From Marinisporobacter balticus (GTDB taxonomy: Bacteria > Bacillota > Clostridia > Peptostreptococcales > Thermotaleaceae): a stretch of 49,464 bases of DNA. Shown here in pieces: positions 34,416 through 42,833 of the stretch (positions within the stretch are counted from its first letter, which is position 1; the number at the start of each line of letters is the position of its first letter). A program made the translations under genes and the position numbers. Location: the NCBI RefSeq assembly GCF_004345705.1, contig NZ_SLWV01000027.1, positions 1-49,464 of the forward strand, read 5' to 3'. The notes beneath the pieces were generated by a model that was not told the origin of the DNA, ran no database searches, and saw nothing but the letters and a program-made list of their open reading frames with translations.

Positions 34416-34464
34416 ACACCCAAATAAAAAAGAAGGCACTTTGCCTTCTTTTTTATTTGGGTGT
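34416..34464. terminator. Shared bidirectional terminator, PBP / spoVAF
   Basis: Perfect 23-bp arms with a 3-base loop (34416-34438 and 34442-34464), containing A-run and T-run so it works for both converging genes. The spoVAF stop codon lies inside the stem. Confidence 0.9.
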
Positions 34465-35925
34465 TTCATCCTTTGGTGGTGCAGCATCTCTGTCTATTGT
34501 ATGTAAAAAATCTGGTCGGTACCGTACTTCTGGAATAGGTTTACGGAATAACACTGTTGCGAGTCCTCTTTTGTTAAATGGAATCAATGGCCATAAATAT
34601 CTTACACCACCAAAAGATTTCGTTGTAAATAATACAATAAATGTAACTAAAAGCGCCCCGAAGAATCCTATCCCTTTAAACAATCCAGTTGATATGAGTA
34701 AAATCATTCGAAAGATCCTTATAGCCATAGAAAACTCAATACTTGGTGTAGCAAACATACCAATACTTGCAATAGCCATATATAATACAGTCTCTGGAAT
34801 AAACCATCCAACCTTAACAGCAAATTCACTAAGAATTAATCCTCCTATGATCCCTAAAGATGTCGTCAAAGCGTTAGGTGTATGAATAGACGCGATTCTT
34901 AAAATATCAATCCCTATTTCTAAAATAACAAATTGTAAAAACAAAGAAATTTCTCCAGTTTCCTTTGGTCCAATAAACTTTAACCAACTAGGCAAGATTC
35001 CTTTATTATAAACTAAAACTAACCACAAGGGTGGTACTATATAAGATAAAACCATAGCCATTAACCTGATCCATCTCATATATGTCCCCACTGCTGGATT
35101 TTGATAATAATCTTCTGCATGTTGGGTAAAATGAAATATGGTCACTGGTAAGATCATCACACTAGGTGTTGTATCCACCATAACAATAATATGCCCTTCA
35201 AATAAATGGGTAGCAGCCACATCTGGTCTTTCTGTATATCTTGCTTGAGGTAACGGATTCCAGTTTCTTCCCAAAATAAATTCCTCTAAAGTTTTTTCTG
35301 CCATCTCTAATGCATCTGTATCAATCTGATCTAATTTATCCTTTATCTCTTGTACAAGTTTTGGATTTGCAATATCTTCTATATATCCTACCACAACATC
35401 TGTTTGTGATCTTCGCCCTACTTTGGTGATCTCAAATCTAAGCTTAGGATCTCTAACTCTTCTTCTTATTAATGCAGTATTAAAAACAATCGTTTCTGTT
35501 AATCCATCTCTTGCGCCTCTTGTCACTCTCTCTAAATCTGGTTCTTGCGGTCCTCTAACTGGATATGTTCGTACATCTAATATGATCCCCTCTTCTTCTC
35601 CATCTAGTAAGATAGCTAAAGCCCCTGAAAGAATCATAAATTTAATTTGCTCTATATCTTTACTTGCCTCAACCTCTAAATAAGGAATCTTTTGTTTGAT
35701 TAATTTTTTTATAGCATCTCTTCTAAAATCTTTTTCATCTATATTCTGGAGAATTTCCATTACAAAAACCATAATATCATCTTTTGCAAAACCATCAATG
35801 AAGAGTAATGACGCATTTTTATCTCCTATTATAATTTCGCGGTTTACAACATCGAAACTTTTCTCAATACCTAGTTCTTCATCGAGGATTTCTAAATTTT
35901 CCTTTAAATTCCTCCTTAGTTCCAT
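34453..35925 (-). CDS. spoVAF: Stage V sporulation protein AF
   Basis: A GerA-family membrane protein of the forespore, 490 residues, related to germinant receptor A subunits. The N-terminal two-lobed soluble part (to about 290) includes RGPQEPDLERVTRGARDG, VRDPKLRFEITKVGRRSQTD and NWNPLPQARYTERPDVAA. Four or five membrane helices follow from about 295, including FQTLEIGIDILR-like and GGLILSEFAVKVGW segments. It is the last gene of the spoVA operon and overlaps spoVAEA by 47 bases. In Bacillus it forms a channel complex with FigP that speeds germination. Confidence 0.93.
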   Translation of the reverse strand: MELRRNLKENLEILDEELGIEKSFDVVNREIIIGDKNASLLFIDGFAKDDIMVFVMEILQNIDEKDFRRDAIKKLIKQKIPYLEVEASKDIEQIKFMILSGALAILLDGEEEGIILDVRTYPVRGPQEPDLERVTRGARDGLTETIVFNTALIRRRVRDPKLRFEITKVGRRSQTDVVVGYIEDIANPKLVQEIKDKLDQIDTDALEMAEKTLEEFILGRNWNPLPQARYTERPDVAATHLFEGHIIVMVDTTPSVMILPVTIFHFTQHAEDYYQNPAVGTYMRWIRLMAMVLSYIVPPLWLVLVYNKGILPSWLKFIGPKETGEISLFLQFVILEIGIDILRIASIHTPNALTTSLGIIGGLILSEFAVKVGWFIPETVLYMAIASIGMFATPSIEFSMAIRIFRMILLISTGLFKGIGFFGALLVTFIVLFTTKSFGGVRYLWPLIPFNKRGLATVLFRKPIPEVRYRPDFLHTIDRDAAPPKDETPK

Positions 35926-36490
35926 TTAAATAACCACTCCTATTTAGTATTTCTTCCATGGCTTTTGTGATAATCGGTGCACCAATTTCACAATCATCTT
36001 TTCCATCCATTTTTCCAATGTCTCCAATACCAACGATTACTGGAACATTACATTTATCAATAATATCTACTGTATCCCCATATAGGATTTCCCCTTTGTT
36101 TGGTGCTCCAGCTTTATTAACAGAATCTTTAATGATTTTTCCATCACAAGTTATTGAACAATCTATCTTAACCCCTTCTACTCCTTGTGTGTTTGAAGCT
36201 ACAGCAATCACACCCAAAACTTCAATATCTGGATGATTTGCTATTTCATATAAAGCCCGTTCCCCCTCTGCTGTACTTGGAGAGCCTTTATCATCTACCA
36301 TCACTACCACAGGATCATATTTTGCACTTTTTATTAATTCTACAATTTCTGCTCCTTGTATAGGTGTTGGATTTCCTCCTGATCGTGATATGCATCTTGC
36401 ACCAATGTTTTTCACTGCTTTTTCAACAGCCCTTTGCGCAACGGAATCTCCGTCTGTAACTAAAATTACATTTCTTTTTTTCGTCATCAT
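35879..36490 (-). CDS. spoVAEA: Stage V sporulation protein AEA
   Basis: A soluble forespore protein of 203 residues. It opens RNVILVTDGDSVAQRAVEKA and carries SRSGGNPTPIQGAEIVELI and VMVDDKGSPSTAEGERAL, all typical of SpoVAEa. It is a minor part of the SpoVA dipicolinic acid system and dispensable in some species. The 3' end overlaps spoVAF by 47 bases, so the two are translationally coupled; spoVAEb ends 20 bases upstream. Confidence 0.9.
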   Translation of the reverse strand: MMTKKRNVILVTDGDSVAQRAVEKAVKNIGARCISRSGGNPTPIQGAEIVELIKSAKYDPVVVMVDDKGSPSTAEGERALYEIANHPDIEVLGVIAVASNTQGVEGVKIDCSITCDGKIIKDSVNKAGAPNKGEILYGDTVDIIDKCNVPVIVGIGDIGKMDGKDDCEIGAPIITKAMEEILNRSGYLNGTKEEFKGKFRNPR

Positions 36491-36510
36491 GATAATCCTT
36501 TCTTAAGTTA

Positions 36511-36867
36511 TTATTTCTTAGATTTTGGATTAAAAATTAATGCCATTAAATAACCAAATACCACTGCTGCTGCAACACCTCCTGCACCTGCCTCAACCCC
36601 TCCTGTAAAAGCGCCAAGTATACCACTTTCCTTTGTAGCTTTTATGGACCCCTTTGCCAAAGTATATCCGAATCCTACTATAGGTACCGTAGCTCCAGCT
36701 CCTCCAAACTTGACAATAGGTTCATAGATGCCTAAAGCGGTTAATATTACTCCTGATGTAACAAATAAAACAAGTACATGCGCAGGTGTCAGCTTTGTTC
36801 CATCCATCAATAGTTGACCAATCACACATATTGTTCCGCCAACAATGAATGCACGAATATAATCCAT
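36511..36867 (-). CDS. spoVAE: Stage V sporulation protein AE (AEb)
   Basis: A small membrane protein of 118 residues with about four helices, one of the SpoVA channel parts. GAFTGGVEAGAGGVAAAVVFG and GAGATVPIVGFGYTLAKGSIK are family hallmarks; the latter parallels GGGSIIPITGFANSIVSP in SpoVAC, its paralogue. It works with SpoVAC and SpoVAD in moving Ca-dipicolinate into the spore and releasing it on germination. Confidence 0.92.
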   Translation of the reverse strand: MDYIRAFIVGGTICVIGQLLMDGTKLTPAHVLVLFVTSGVILTALGIYEPIVKFGGAGATVPIVGFGYTLAKGSIKATKESGILGAFTGGVEAGAGGVAAAVVFGYLMALIFNPKSKK

Positions 36868-36885
36868 ATATATTTTCCTACCCTT

Positions 36886-37899
36886 CTATCCATTTACTAT
36901 TGTTACAGCATGTGCAATACCTGGTATACTTTGTCCCTGTTGTGCACTTGTAGTTGATAACAATGCACCCGTTGAAATCAATAGTACATTATTTAAATTC
37001 TTTTTTATCATTTCTTTATAAATATATCCACAAAATACACAGGCCGAACATCCACATCCACTTCCTCCTGCATGGGTATCTTGGGCTTCATTATCAAATA
37101 TCAATACACCACAGTCATTGTATACTTTCGTTATATTATATCCTCTGTCAAATACCATTTCTTCCGTGATCTCTTTGCCTATAGCACCCAGATCCCCTGT
37201 TACAATCAAATCATATTTTTCTGGTCTAAATCCTGTATCTTGAAAATGTGCAATCATTGTATCTACGGCCGATGGTGCCATAGCAGCCCCCATATTATTG
37301 ACATCTTTTATCCCTAAATCTACCACTTTTCCAGTCGTTACATGGGTAATCTTTGGGCCATTTCCATTTGTTGATAATATGGCTGCACCCGAACCTGTAA
37401 CAGTCCATTGGGCTGTTAACGCTCTTTGATTTCCATGTTCTAGTGGAAATCTATATTGCCTTTCTGCAGAACTAAAATGGCTAGATGTAGTCGCAACTAA
37501 ATAATCTGCGTATCCTCCATCAATGATCATTGCACCTAAACTTAATGATTCTGCCATCGTTGAACATGCCCCGTATAATCCAAAAAAAGGTATTCCTAAA
37601 TCTCTAGCTGCAAAAGAGGTGGACATGAGTTGATTGAGTAAATCACCTGAAAGCATATACTCCATATCTACAATGTTCTTATCTGATTTTTGTATTGCAC
37701 GTTTTACAGATTCTCTTAATATCTTGCTTTCTGCTAATTCCCAACTATCTTCTCCATATAAATCATCGGATAAAATGTTATCAAAATAACTTTTTAATGG
37801 TCCTTCCCCTTCTTTTGGTCCTACAGTTGTTGCTGTAGCAACAATATATGGAGGATTTTCAAACTTTACCGTTTGCTTTCCTATCTTTTTTATTGCCAA
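36886..37899 (-). CDS. spoVAD: Stage V sporulation protein AD
   Basis: A thiolase-fold protein on the spore inner membrane that binds dipicolinic acid. The start used is a TTG 9 bases after AGGGAGG (337 residues, opening AIKKIGKQTVKFENPP); a GTG three codons up overlaps that ribosome site. Family marks are YGACSTMAESLSLGAM, DYLVATTSSHFSSAERQYRF, AAMAPSAVDTMIAHFQDTG and the Cys-rich GGSGCGCSACVFCGYIY. It is coupled to spoVAC (5-base gap by the longer start, 14 by this one) and spoVAE. Confidence 0.95.
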   Translation of the reverse strand: MAIKKIGKQTVKFENPPYIVATATTVGPKEGEGPLKSYFDNILSDDLYGEDSWELAESKILRESVKRAIQKSDKNIVDMEYMLSGDLLNQLMSTSFAARDLGIPFFGLYGACSTMAESLSLGAMIIDGGYADYLVATTSSHFSSAERQYRFPLEHGNQRALTAQWTVTGSGAAILSTNGNGPKITHVTTGKVVDLGIKDVNNMGAAMAPSAVDTMIAHFQDTGFRPEKYDLIVTGDLGAIGKEITEEMVFDRGYNITKVYNDCGVLIFDNEAQDTHAGGSGCGCSACVFCGYIYKEMIKKNLNNVLLISTGALLSTTSAQQGQSIPGIAHAVTIVNG

Positions 37900-37913
37900 T
37901 GTGTTCACCCTCC

Positions 37914-38375
37914 CTATTTGCCAATAAACAAATATATCAGTCCCACAAGGACAGCACTTGTAAAACCATAAACTAAAACGGGCCCTGCCAAGATAAACAT
38001 TTTTGCACCTATACCAAATATATATCCTTCTGTTTTAAATTCCATTGCTGGAGATACAATAGAATTTGCAAAACCTGTAATAGGAATAATTGAACCGCCT
38101 CCTGCTCTTTTGCCTAATTTGTCATAAATTCCCACGCCTGTCAAAAATGCACCCAGAAAAATTAAAATAATTGAAGTAGCTGTTCCTACTTCCTCTTTCT
38201 GAAGCCCGATAACTTTTAACGTATTCATAATAAATTGTCCACATATGCAGATGATCCCCCCAACTAAAAATGCCCATATTGCATTTTTAAAGAAATTTGG
38301 TTTAGGGCTTTTTTGTTTTACATATTGATTATACTTACATTGTTTATGAAAACGCTCTTTTTTCGTATTTTCCAT
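37914..38375 (-). CDS. spoVAC: Stage V sporulation protein AC
   Basis: A membrane protein of 153 residues with about four helices after a basic N-terminus. In Bacillus SpoVAC behaves as a mechanosensitive channel for Ca-dipicolinate. Hallmarks are NAIWAFLVGGIICICGQ, GTATSIILIFLGAFLTGVG and GSIIPITGFANSIVSPAMEF. It belongs to the spoVA operon, with a small unknown gene just upstream. Confidence 0.95.
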   Translation of the reverse strand: MENTKKERFHKQCKYNQYVKQKSPKPNFFKNAIWAFLVGGIICICGQFIMNTLKVIGLQKEEVGTATSIILIFLGAFLTGVGIYDKLGKRAGGGSIIPITGFANSIVSPAMEFKTEGYIFGIGAKMFILAGPVLVYGFTSAVLVGLIYLFIGK

Positions 38376-38391
38376 AAAATAAAATCCCCTT

Positions 38392-38577
38392 CTAAAAACT
38401 TTTTTGATGTTTGATATGGTCTAAAGTTGATTTTATATCCCCATTTAATAAACTTTCTTCTATGCACAATGTTTCGATTTTTTGTCTTCTTTCTTGGTCT
38501 TCTACATTATCAAATCGCATTGAATTTATTTTAGTACATGGATAATGTGCTTTTTTCATCATTTTCATCATTTTCAT
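38392..38577 (-). CDS. Small soluble protein inside the spoVA operon
   Basis: Up to 61 codons between spoVAB and spoVAC, with short gaps (5 and 16 bases), so it is very likely translated as part of the operon. The start has three near-tandem ATG pairs (ATGAAAATGATGAAAATGATG); AAAGG just before them favours the second or third ATG. The product is polar and helical (SMRFDNVEDQERRQKIETL, then IEESLLNGDIKSTLDHI) with no membrane segment. Bacillus subtilis has no gene at this position. The family is unknown to me. Confidence 0.6.
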   Translation of the reverse strand: MKMMKMMKKAHYPCTKINSMRFDNVEDQERRQKIETLCIEESLLNGDIKSTLDHIKHQKSF

Positions 38578-38582
38578 CCTTT

Positions 38583-39011
38583 CTATTTATTTATAACCGT
38601 CCAGTAGATGAAGGATCCAATCACTTTTCCCCCTGCTAATGCAATAAAAAGATATTTTATATAATCATGCAAACCAAAGCGATTTATGATGACAGGAATA
38701 ACATTGGTCACTTCAGTCAACGCAGAAGCCAACAAACCAACAAATGTTCCCATCAAAAAACCAATGATGACTACCATTATTTTACCTAAATGAATATGGA
38801 TACTCAAAGCAGCTAGTACCGATATAAATGTAACTGTAACGGCAATTGTAACCTCATACACTTTTATATAATTTTCCGTATTGGTTAGTTGTGCAAGTCT
38901 TGGCACAATATCTAATATTGTTAGGAATGCAATGAGTGCCGTTCCTACCATAGCACCTTCAGAAAACCCAATAAAAGCTGTGAAAAACCTAAGTAGCACG
39001 CCCTTCACCAA
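38583..39011 (-). CDS. spoVAB: Stage V sporulation protein AB
   Basis: A membrane protein of 142 residues with about four helices. It opens LLRFFTAFIGFSEGAMVGTA, as SpoVAB proteins do, and has LGKIMVVIIGFLMGTFVGLLA. Many clostridia lack spoVAA and spoVAB, so their presence points to a lineage with the full Bacillus-like set. It lies 7 bases after spoVAA. Confidence 0.9.
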   Translation of the reverse strand: MVKGVLLRFFTAFIGFSEGAMVGTALIAFLTILDIVPRLAQLTNTENYIKVYEVTIAVTVTFISVLAALSIHIHLGKIMVVIIGFLMGTFVGLLASALTEVTNVIPVIINRFGLHDYIKYLFIALAGGKVIGSFIYWTVINK

Positions 39012-39018
39012 CCTATCT

Positions 39019-39642
39019 CTATTGATCTTCCTCTGTATTCTTTTGATGATTCAATATATACCCATCCATACTTTTTCGATATGAAGCCATTTCTACTTCC
39101 ATAGGGCTTGGTTCATCACTAAAACGCTTTGGTAATATATGATTAAAAAACACCGCCATACCAAAACCAATCCCTAAAGAATATGGAATTTGAAGAATTA
39201 ATGGTCTATTTTCATCTATCCCTGTAATCATTTTATAGATTTGTTTATGCGATTCTTGCATATTTATATCTGCATGAAAATTCATTAGTGCTAAAGCAGA
39301 TCCTACAAAAACTACTGTACATACAATTATAAGTCTACATAATAACCATATTTTTTTCTCTTTTTTTTCTTTTTTTTCAATTTTCATGAGTATTTCAATC
39401 TCTCCTATAGGAAAGAGCTTTGTATTGGGATAACGTTGCACAATTTTTTCCATGATTGTTAAGACTGAAACAATAATATGTCCTCGGTCATCCTTTGGTA
39501 TCTCTAAAACTTCTATGTCTAATACATCCTCCCTTATATCCTTATCTGTTAATATAACAGCTAAATCTCTTACGAATACTTTACTTTCTTGTACTATATT
39601 TACATTATCTTTTAGTTGTATATAGATCTCTTTTGTGAACAT
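39019..39642 (-). CDS. spoVAA: Stage V sporulation protein AA
   Basis: A protein of 207 residues. The soluble N-terminal part (EIYIQLKDNVNIVQESKVFV and the segment VRDLAVILTDKDIREDVLDI) has the SpoVAA layout, followed by two membrane helices (about 95-120 and 150-175) and a polar tail. Role: part of the SpoVA dipicolinate transport system. GTGTGAAGAG precedes the ATG and overlaps the stop of a 52-residue frame, which suggests coupled translation. Confidence 0.88.
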   Translation of the reverse strand: MFTKEIYIQLKDNVNIVQESKVFVRDLAVILTDKDIREDVLDIEVLEIPKDDRGHIIVSVLTIMEKIVQRYPNTKLFPIGEIEILMKIEKKEKKEKKIWLLCRLIIVCTVVFVGSALALMNFHADINMQESHKQIYKMITGIDENRPLILQIPYSLGIGFGMAVFFNHILPKRFSDEPSPMEVEMASYRKSMDGYILNHQKNTEEDQ

Positions 39643-39646
39643 CTCT

Positions 39647-39805
39647 TCACACCCTTACATCATTAACATCTGTAGTATATATAATTACCAATTTAGCCTT
39701 TGTATACTTATTTACTTTTGGTTTATTTATAAATATATAGAATGAAGTAAAGACAATCATTAAAAGGAATAATGTTAAGATAATATATTTTTTTTGCAAA
39801 TGCAT
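39647..39805 (-). CDS. Small membrane peptide at the head of the spoVA operon
   Basis: A 52-codon frame. The ATG at 39805 follows AGAGGTGATAGT, a strong ribosome site. The product has a short head, one clear membrane helix (YIILTLFLLMIVFTSFYIFI, residues 7-26) and a basic-then-acidic tail (KPKVNKYTKAKLV, TTDVNDVRV). It lies directly behind a SigG-like promoter and its stop is 4 bases before the spoVAA ATG. No family recognised. Position and signals argue for expression in the forespore with the SpoVA proteins. Confidence 0.65.
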   Translation of the reverse strand: MHLQKKYIILTLFLLMIVFTSFYIFINKPKVNKYTKAKLVIIYTTDVNDVRV

Positions 39806-39833
39806 ACTATCACCTCTTAAAAATCTTTACTTT

Positions 39834-39863
39834 TAGTATTCTCCATTCATAAAAGGATCATTC
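39834..39863 (-). promoter_or_regulatory. SigG-like promoter of the spoVA operon
   Basis: GAATG (39859-39863), 18-base spacer and AATACTA (39834-39840) on the minus strand, against SigG consensus GHATR and CATHHTA: one mismatch. Distance and context fit forespore expression of spoVA. Confidence 0.6.
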
Positions 39864-39892
39864 TTTAAATTTTAGTAAAGAATTTTCATCAT

Positions 39893-39918
39893 AAAAAAGA
39901 CATGGTTTACCATGTCTT
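39893..39918 (-). terminator. Terminator after sigF
   Basis: AAGACATGG, 4-base loop, CCATGTCTT, then TTTTTTAT on the minus strand. The sigF stop codon lies in the loop, so termination begins within the gene end. Confidence 0.85.
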
Positions 39919-40680
39919 CTCTAACAATTCTTTCATTTCTCTCAATATTTTTTTTTCTATTCTTGAAACTTGAACTTGAGAAATTCCTAATGTTTGTGCA
40001 ATTTCTGTTTGTGTTTTATCTTTAAAATACCTTAAAACAATAATGGTTCTTTCTCTTGGTTTTAACTTTGAAAGAATTTCTATCAAAGCAATTCTATCTA
40101 GTACTTCACTTTCATCCTGCGTTTTTGTTTCACTAATTTTATCAATTAAATGTACTGGTGATCCATCATCTTGATGAATCACATCATATAGATAATCTGG
40201 TTGCATATTTGAGTCTAGTGCCATTACAATTTCCTCTTTTGTAATATCTAATGTATCAGCTAGCTCCTGCAATGTTGGCTCTCTTCCAATTTTTTTAAAC
40301 AGAGACTCCTTGGTACTTTTTACTCTTGCAGCTGTTTGCTTTAAAGAGCGACTCACTTTTATCATCCCATCATCTCGCAAAAACCTTTTAATTTCTCCAA
40401 TAATCATTGGTACTGCATAAGTTGAAAATCTTACATCATATGTAAAATCAAATTTTTCTATTGCTTTTATAAGTCCTATACATCCTAACTGATATAAATC
40501 TTCTTTTTCATATCCTCTATTTGCAAACCTTTTTAATACACTCCTTACAAGACCTAGGTTATGGCTTACCAAAATGTCTTTTGCATTTTCATCCCCTGTT
40601 TGCGCCTTTTTTATAAGATCAATGGTTACTTCATGATTAAGTATTTTATTTTGGTCCCCAGATAATACACTCATACCCAT
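39907..40680 (-). CDS. sigF: Forespore sigma factor SigF
   Basis: RNA polymerase sigma factor for early forespore genes, 257 residues. Region 2 has FANRGYEKEDLYQLGCIGLI and AIEKFDFTYDVRFSTYAVPM, region 3 DDGMIKVSRSLKQTAARV, and region 4 the helix-turn-helix TQTEIAQTLGISQVQVSRIE. Directly follows spoIIAB, whose product holds it inactive until septation. It ends in a terminator, so spoVA is mostly transcribed separately. Confidence 0.96.
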   Translation of the reverse strand: MGMSVLSGDQNKILNHEVTIDLIKKAQTGDENAKDILVSHNLGLVRSVLKRFANRGYEKEDLYQLGCIGLIKAIEKFDFTYDVRFSTYAVPMIIGEIKRFLRDDGMIKVSRSLKQTAARVKSTKESLFKKIGREPTLQELADTLDITKEEIVMALDSNMQPDYLYDVIHQDDGSPVHLIDKISETKTQDESEVLDRIALIEILSKLKPRERTIIVLRYFKDKTQTEIAQTLGISQVQVSRIEKKILREMKELLEKTW

Positions 40681-40692
40681 GTTATCTACCCC

Positions 40693-41124
40693 TTAGTTTT
40701 CACAACTTGCAAATCTTTTTACCATTCTTACCTTCGTTCCAACATCCTTTTGCGATTCAATTTCAATGATATCCATGAATGTCTCCATCACGGTAAACCC
40801 CATTCCAGATCTTTCAAGCTCTGGTTTTGACGTATACAATGGTTGTCTAGCCTGCTCTACATCTTCAATGCCTTTTCCATTATCTTCTACAATGATTTCT
40901 ATTTCACGATCTTCAATCCTACACGAAATGCTAACAGTACCATCCTTTCCTTCATATCCATGTATAATGGCATTTGTAACGGCCTCTGATACAGCTGTTT
41001 TTACATCAGCTAATTCTTCAATAGTAGGATCTAATTGTGAAGCAAAAGAAGCTACTACAACCCTTGCAAATGCCTCGTTTTGCGATTTACTCATAAACTC
41101 TACTTTCATACTGTTTTTCATCAT
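40693..41124 (-). CDS. spoIIAB: Anti-sigma F factor SpoIIAB
   Basis: A serine kinase and anti-sigma factor of the GHKL ATPase fold. It opens KNSMKVEFMSKSQNEAFARV and has the N box AVSEAVTNAIIHGYE, the G1 box IIVEDNGKGI and ERSGMGFTVMETFMD. It binds SigF or phosphorylates SpoIIAA. Start uncertain: GTG at 41136, TTG at 41127 or ATG at 41124; AAGGGG precedes them and I use the ATG (143 residues). Confidence 0.95.
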   Translation of the reverse strand: MMKNSMKVEFMSKSQNEAFARVVVASFASQLDPTIEELADVKTAVSEAVTNAIIHGYEGKDGTVSISCRIEDREIEIIVEDNGKGIEDVEQARQPLYTSKPELERSGMGFTVMETFMDIIEIESQKDVGTKVRMVKRFASCEN

Positions 41125-41141
41125 CAATATTCTCACCCCTT

Positions 41142-41477
41142 TTACAGACTCTCTATTGCGTCATTCCTATTCTCAAATTTCTTTACGATATTAAACAATC
41201 CTGACATTTTAAAGATTCTTTCTACACGTTTGTTCATATTAATAACTGCAGCTTGTCCACCTGATTTTTGTACCTTTTTATATCTACCTATTACTACACC
41301 AATCCCTGAACTATCCATAAAATACATGTCTTTTAAATCAAATATAATATTTTTTATATTTTTACTATCTATTTGTTTATCTATTTCTTCTCTTATTTCT
41401 TCTGCTGTATGATGATCTAATTCTCCATCTACCTTAACAATTAAATGATTCTGAATTGTCTCAAACTGTATATGCAA
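41142..41477 (-). CDS. spoIIAA: Anti-anti-sigma F factor SpoIIAA
   Basis: A STAS-domain protein of 111 residues that frees SigF when dephosphorylated. The phosphorylated serine lies in FMDSSGIGVVIGR (Ser56-Ser57). TTG start, 7 bases after GGAGG. First gene of the spoIIA operon, under a SigH-like promoter. A dacF homologue, which precedes it in Bacillus, is absent; thiI lies upstream. Confidence 0.96.
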   Translation of the reverse strand: MHIQFETIQNHLIVKVDGELDHHTAEEIREEIDKQIDSKNIKNIIFDLKDMYFMDSSGIGVVIGRYKKVQKSGGQAAVINMNKRVERIFKMSGLFNIVKKFENRNDAIESL

Positions 41478-41513
41478 TCGTATCCCTCCTTATTATTGTT
41501 TCCTCTATTACAT

Positions 41514-41540
41514 ATTCTTTAATATAATTCTTTTTCCTTT
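41514..41540 (-). promoter_or_regulatory. SigH-like promoter of the spoIIA operon
   Basis: AAAGGAAAA (41532-41540), 13-base spacer and AGAAT (41514-41518) on the minus strand, close to the SigH consensus RWAGGANNT and HGAAT. It matches the known control of spoIIA in Bacillus. Confidence 0.65.
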
Positions 41541-41601
41541 GATGAAAATTGACTAGTTTTGTAATATGTGTGATTTTTTATAGAAATCAATCTTTAGTCA
41601 A

Positions 41602-41648
41602 TATAAAAAGAAAGTGCCAAATTTTTTATTCGTCACTTTCTTTTTATA
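41602..41648 (-). terminator. Terminator of nifS-thiI
   Basis: TATAAAAAGAAAGTG pairs exactly with CACTTTCTTTTTATA (15 bp, 17-base loop), following the thiI stop. Confidence 0.75.
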
Positions 41649-41656
41649 TTTTTTAC

Positions 41657-42832
41657 TTATTCTTCTATAGATACATGAATAACTTCTATATTTTCTACAG
41701 CTTCTTCAACAAGTCTTTGAACATCTAAATTACTTTCAGATTTCAGCATTTTATCAAGTCTAGGCTTTGTCACAGGTCTCCTAGGTAAAAATACAGTACA
41801 GCAGTCCTCATGTGGTAATATAGACGTCTCATATGTATTTATTCTTTTTGAAATATCTATAATATCAACTTTATCCAGCGCAATAAGGGGTCTAAATACA
41901 GGTAAATCTACAGCATCATTTGTTACCGTAAGTCCTTGAATTGTTTGGCTAGCAACTTGACCAAGGCTCTCTCCTGTAACCAATGCGTTACATTCTCTAT
42001 TTTCTGCAACTTTTTCTGCTATTTTCATCATAAATCTTCTAGATAAGATCGTCATCTCTTCTTCTGGGCACTTTTCATTAATTTCTTTTTGTATAGGCAA
42101 TAAATTCACACAATGAATACGAATATTTCCACAGTATTTCGCTAGGATTCTTGCTAAATCAATCACCTTTTCTTTTGCCCTTTCACTTGTAAAAGGGTAG
42201 CTGTGATAATGAACGGCTTCTATGTTCATTCCTCTTTTTGCCATCATCCAAGCTGCCACAGGACTATCAATTCCTCCTGAGAGGAGAATCAAGGCTTTTC
42301 CATTTGTTCCTAGCGGTAGCCCTCCATGTCCTGCAATCTTCTTAGAATAGATATAGGCTTTATCTCTTATGTCTACATATAACATTAAATCAGGATTGTG
42401 TATGTCTACTTTCAAATCTTTACTATGCTCTAATACATATCCACCCACCATTCTTGATATTTCTGGAGATTTCATTTTAAAGCTTTTATCTCCTCTTCGA
42501 CTTTCAACCTTAAACGTTTTTATCGTATCCTCTTTCATTCTTTTTTTCATATGTTCTAAAGCTGCCTCATAAATAACATCCAGATCCTTTTCAAATCCAT
42601 AGGCAGGACTTACTGACACAATGCCAAACACTTTTATTACGCGCTCAATAACCTCATCTTCATCATATCCATCCATATCGACATACACCAATCCACCGCC
42701 TTGATGTACCCTTAATTTCCCTAAATCCATTAAATTTGCTTGTATATGCTTCATCAATTTTTTCTCAAAATATGATTTATTTAATCCTTTTAAAGCAATT
42801 TCTCCATATCTTACAATTAACACTTTCTTCAT
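41657..42832 (-). CDS. thiI: tRNA 4-thiouridine synthase
   Basis: Adds sulfur to U8 of tRNA. 391 residues: ferredoxin-like start (RYGEIALKGLNKSYFEKKLM), THUMP domain (about 60-165) and PP-loop ATPase domain with LILLSGGIDSPVAAWMM. It lacks the C-terminal rhodanese domain of the E. coli enzyme, as usual in Firmicutes, where the partner cysteine desulfurase supplies sulfur directly. The ATG begins one base after the nifS stop, so the pair is coupled. Confidence 0.96.
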   Translation of the reverse strand: MKKVLIVRYGEIALKGLNKSYFEKKLMKHIQANLMDLGKLRVHQGGGLVYVDMDGYDEDEVIERVIKVFGIVSVSPAYGFEKDLDVIYEAALEHMKKRMKEDTIKTFKVESRRGDKSFKMKSPEISRMVGGYVLEHSKDLKVDIHNPDLMLYVDIRDKAYIYSKKIAGHGGLPLGTNGKALILLSGGIDSPVAAWMMAKRGMNIEAVHYHSYPFTSERAKEKVIDLARILAKYCGNIRIHCVNLLPIQKEINEKCPEEEMTILSRRFMMKIAEKVAENRECNALVTGESLGQVASQTIQGLTVTNDAVDLPVFRPLIALDKVDIIDISKRINTYETSILPHEDCCTVFLPRRPVTKPRLDKMLKSESNLDVQRLVEEAVENIEVIHVSIEE

Positions 42833-42833
42833 T

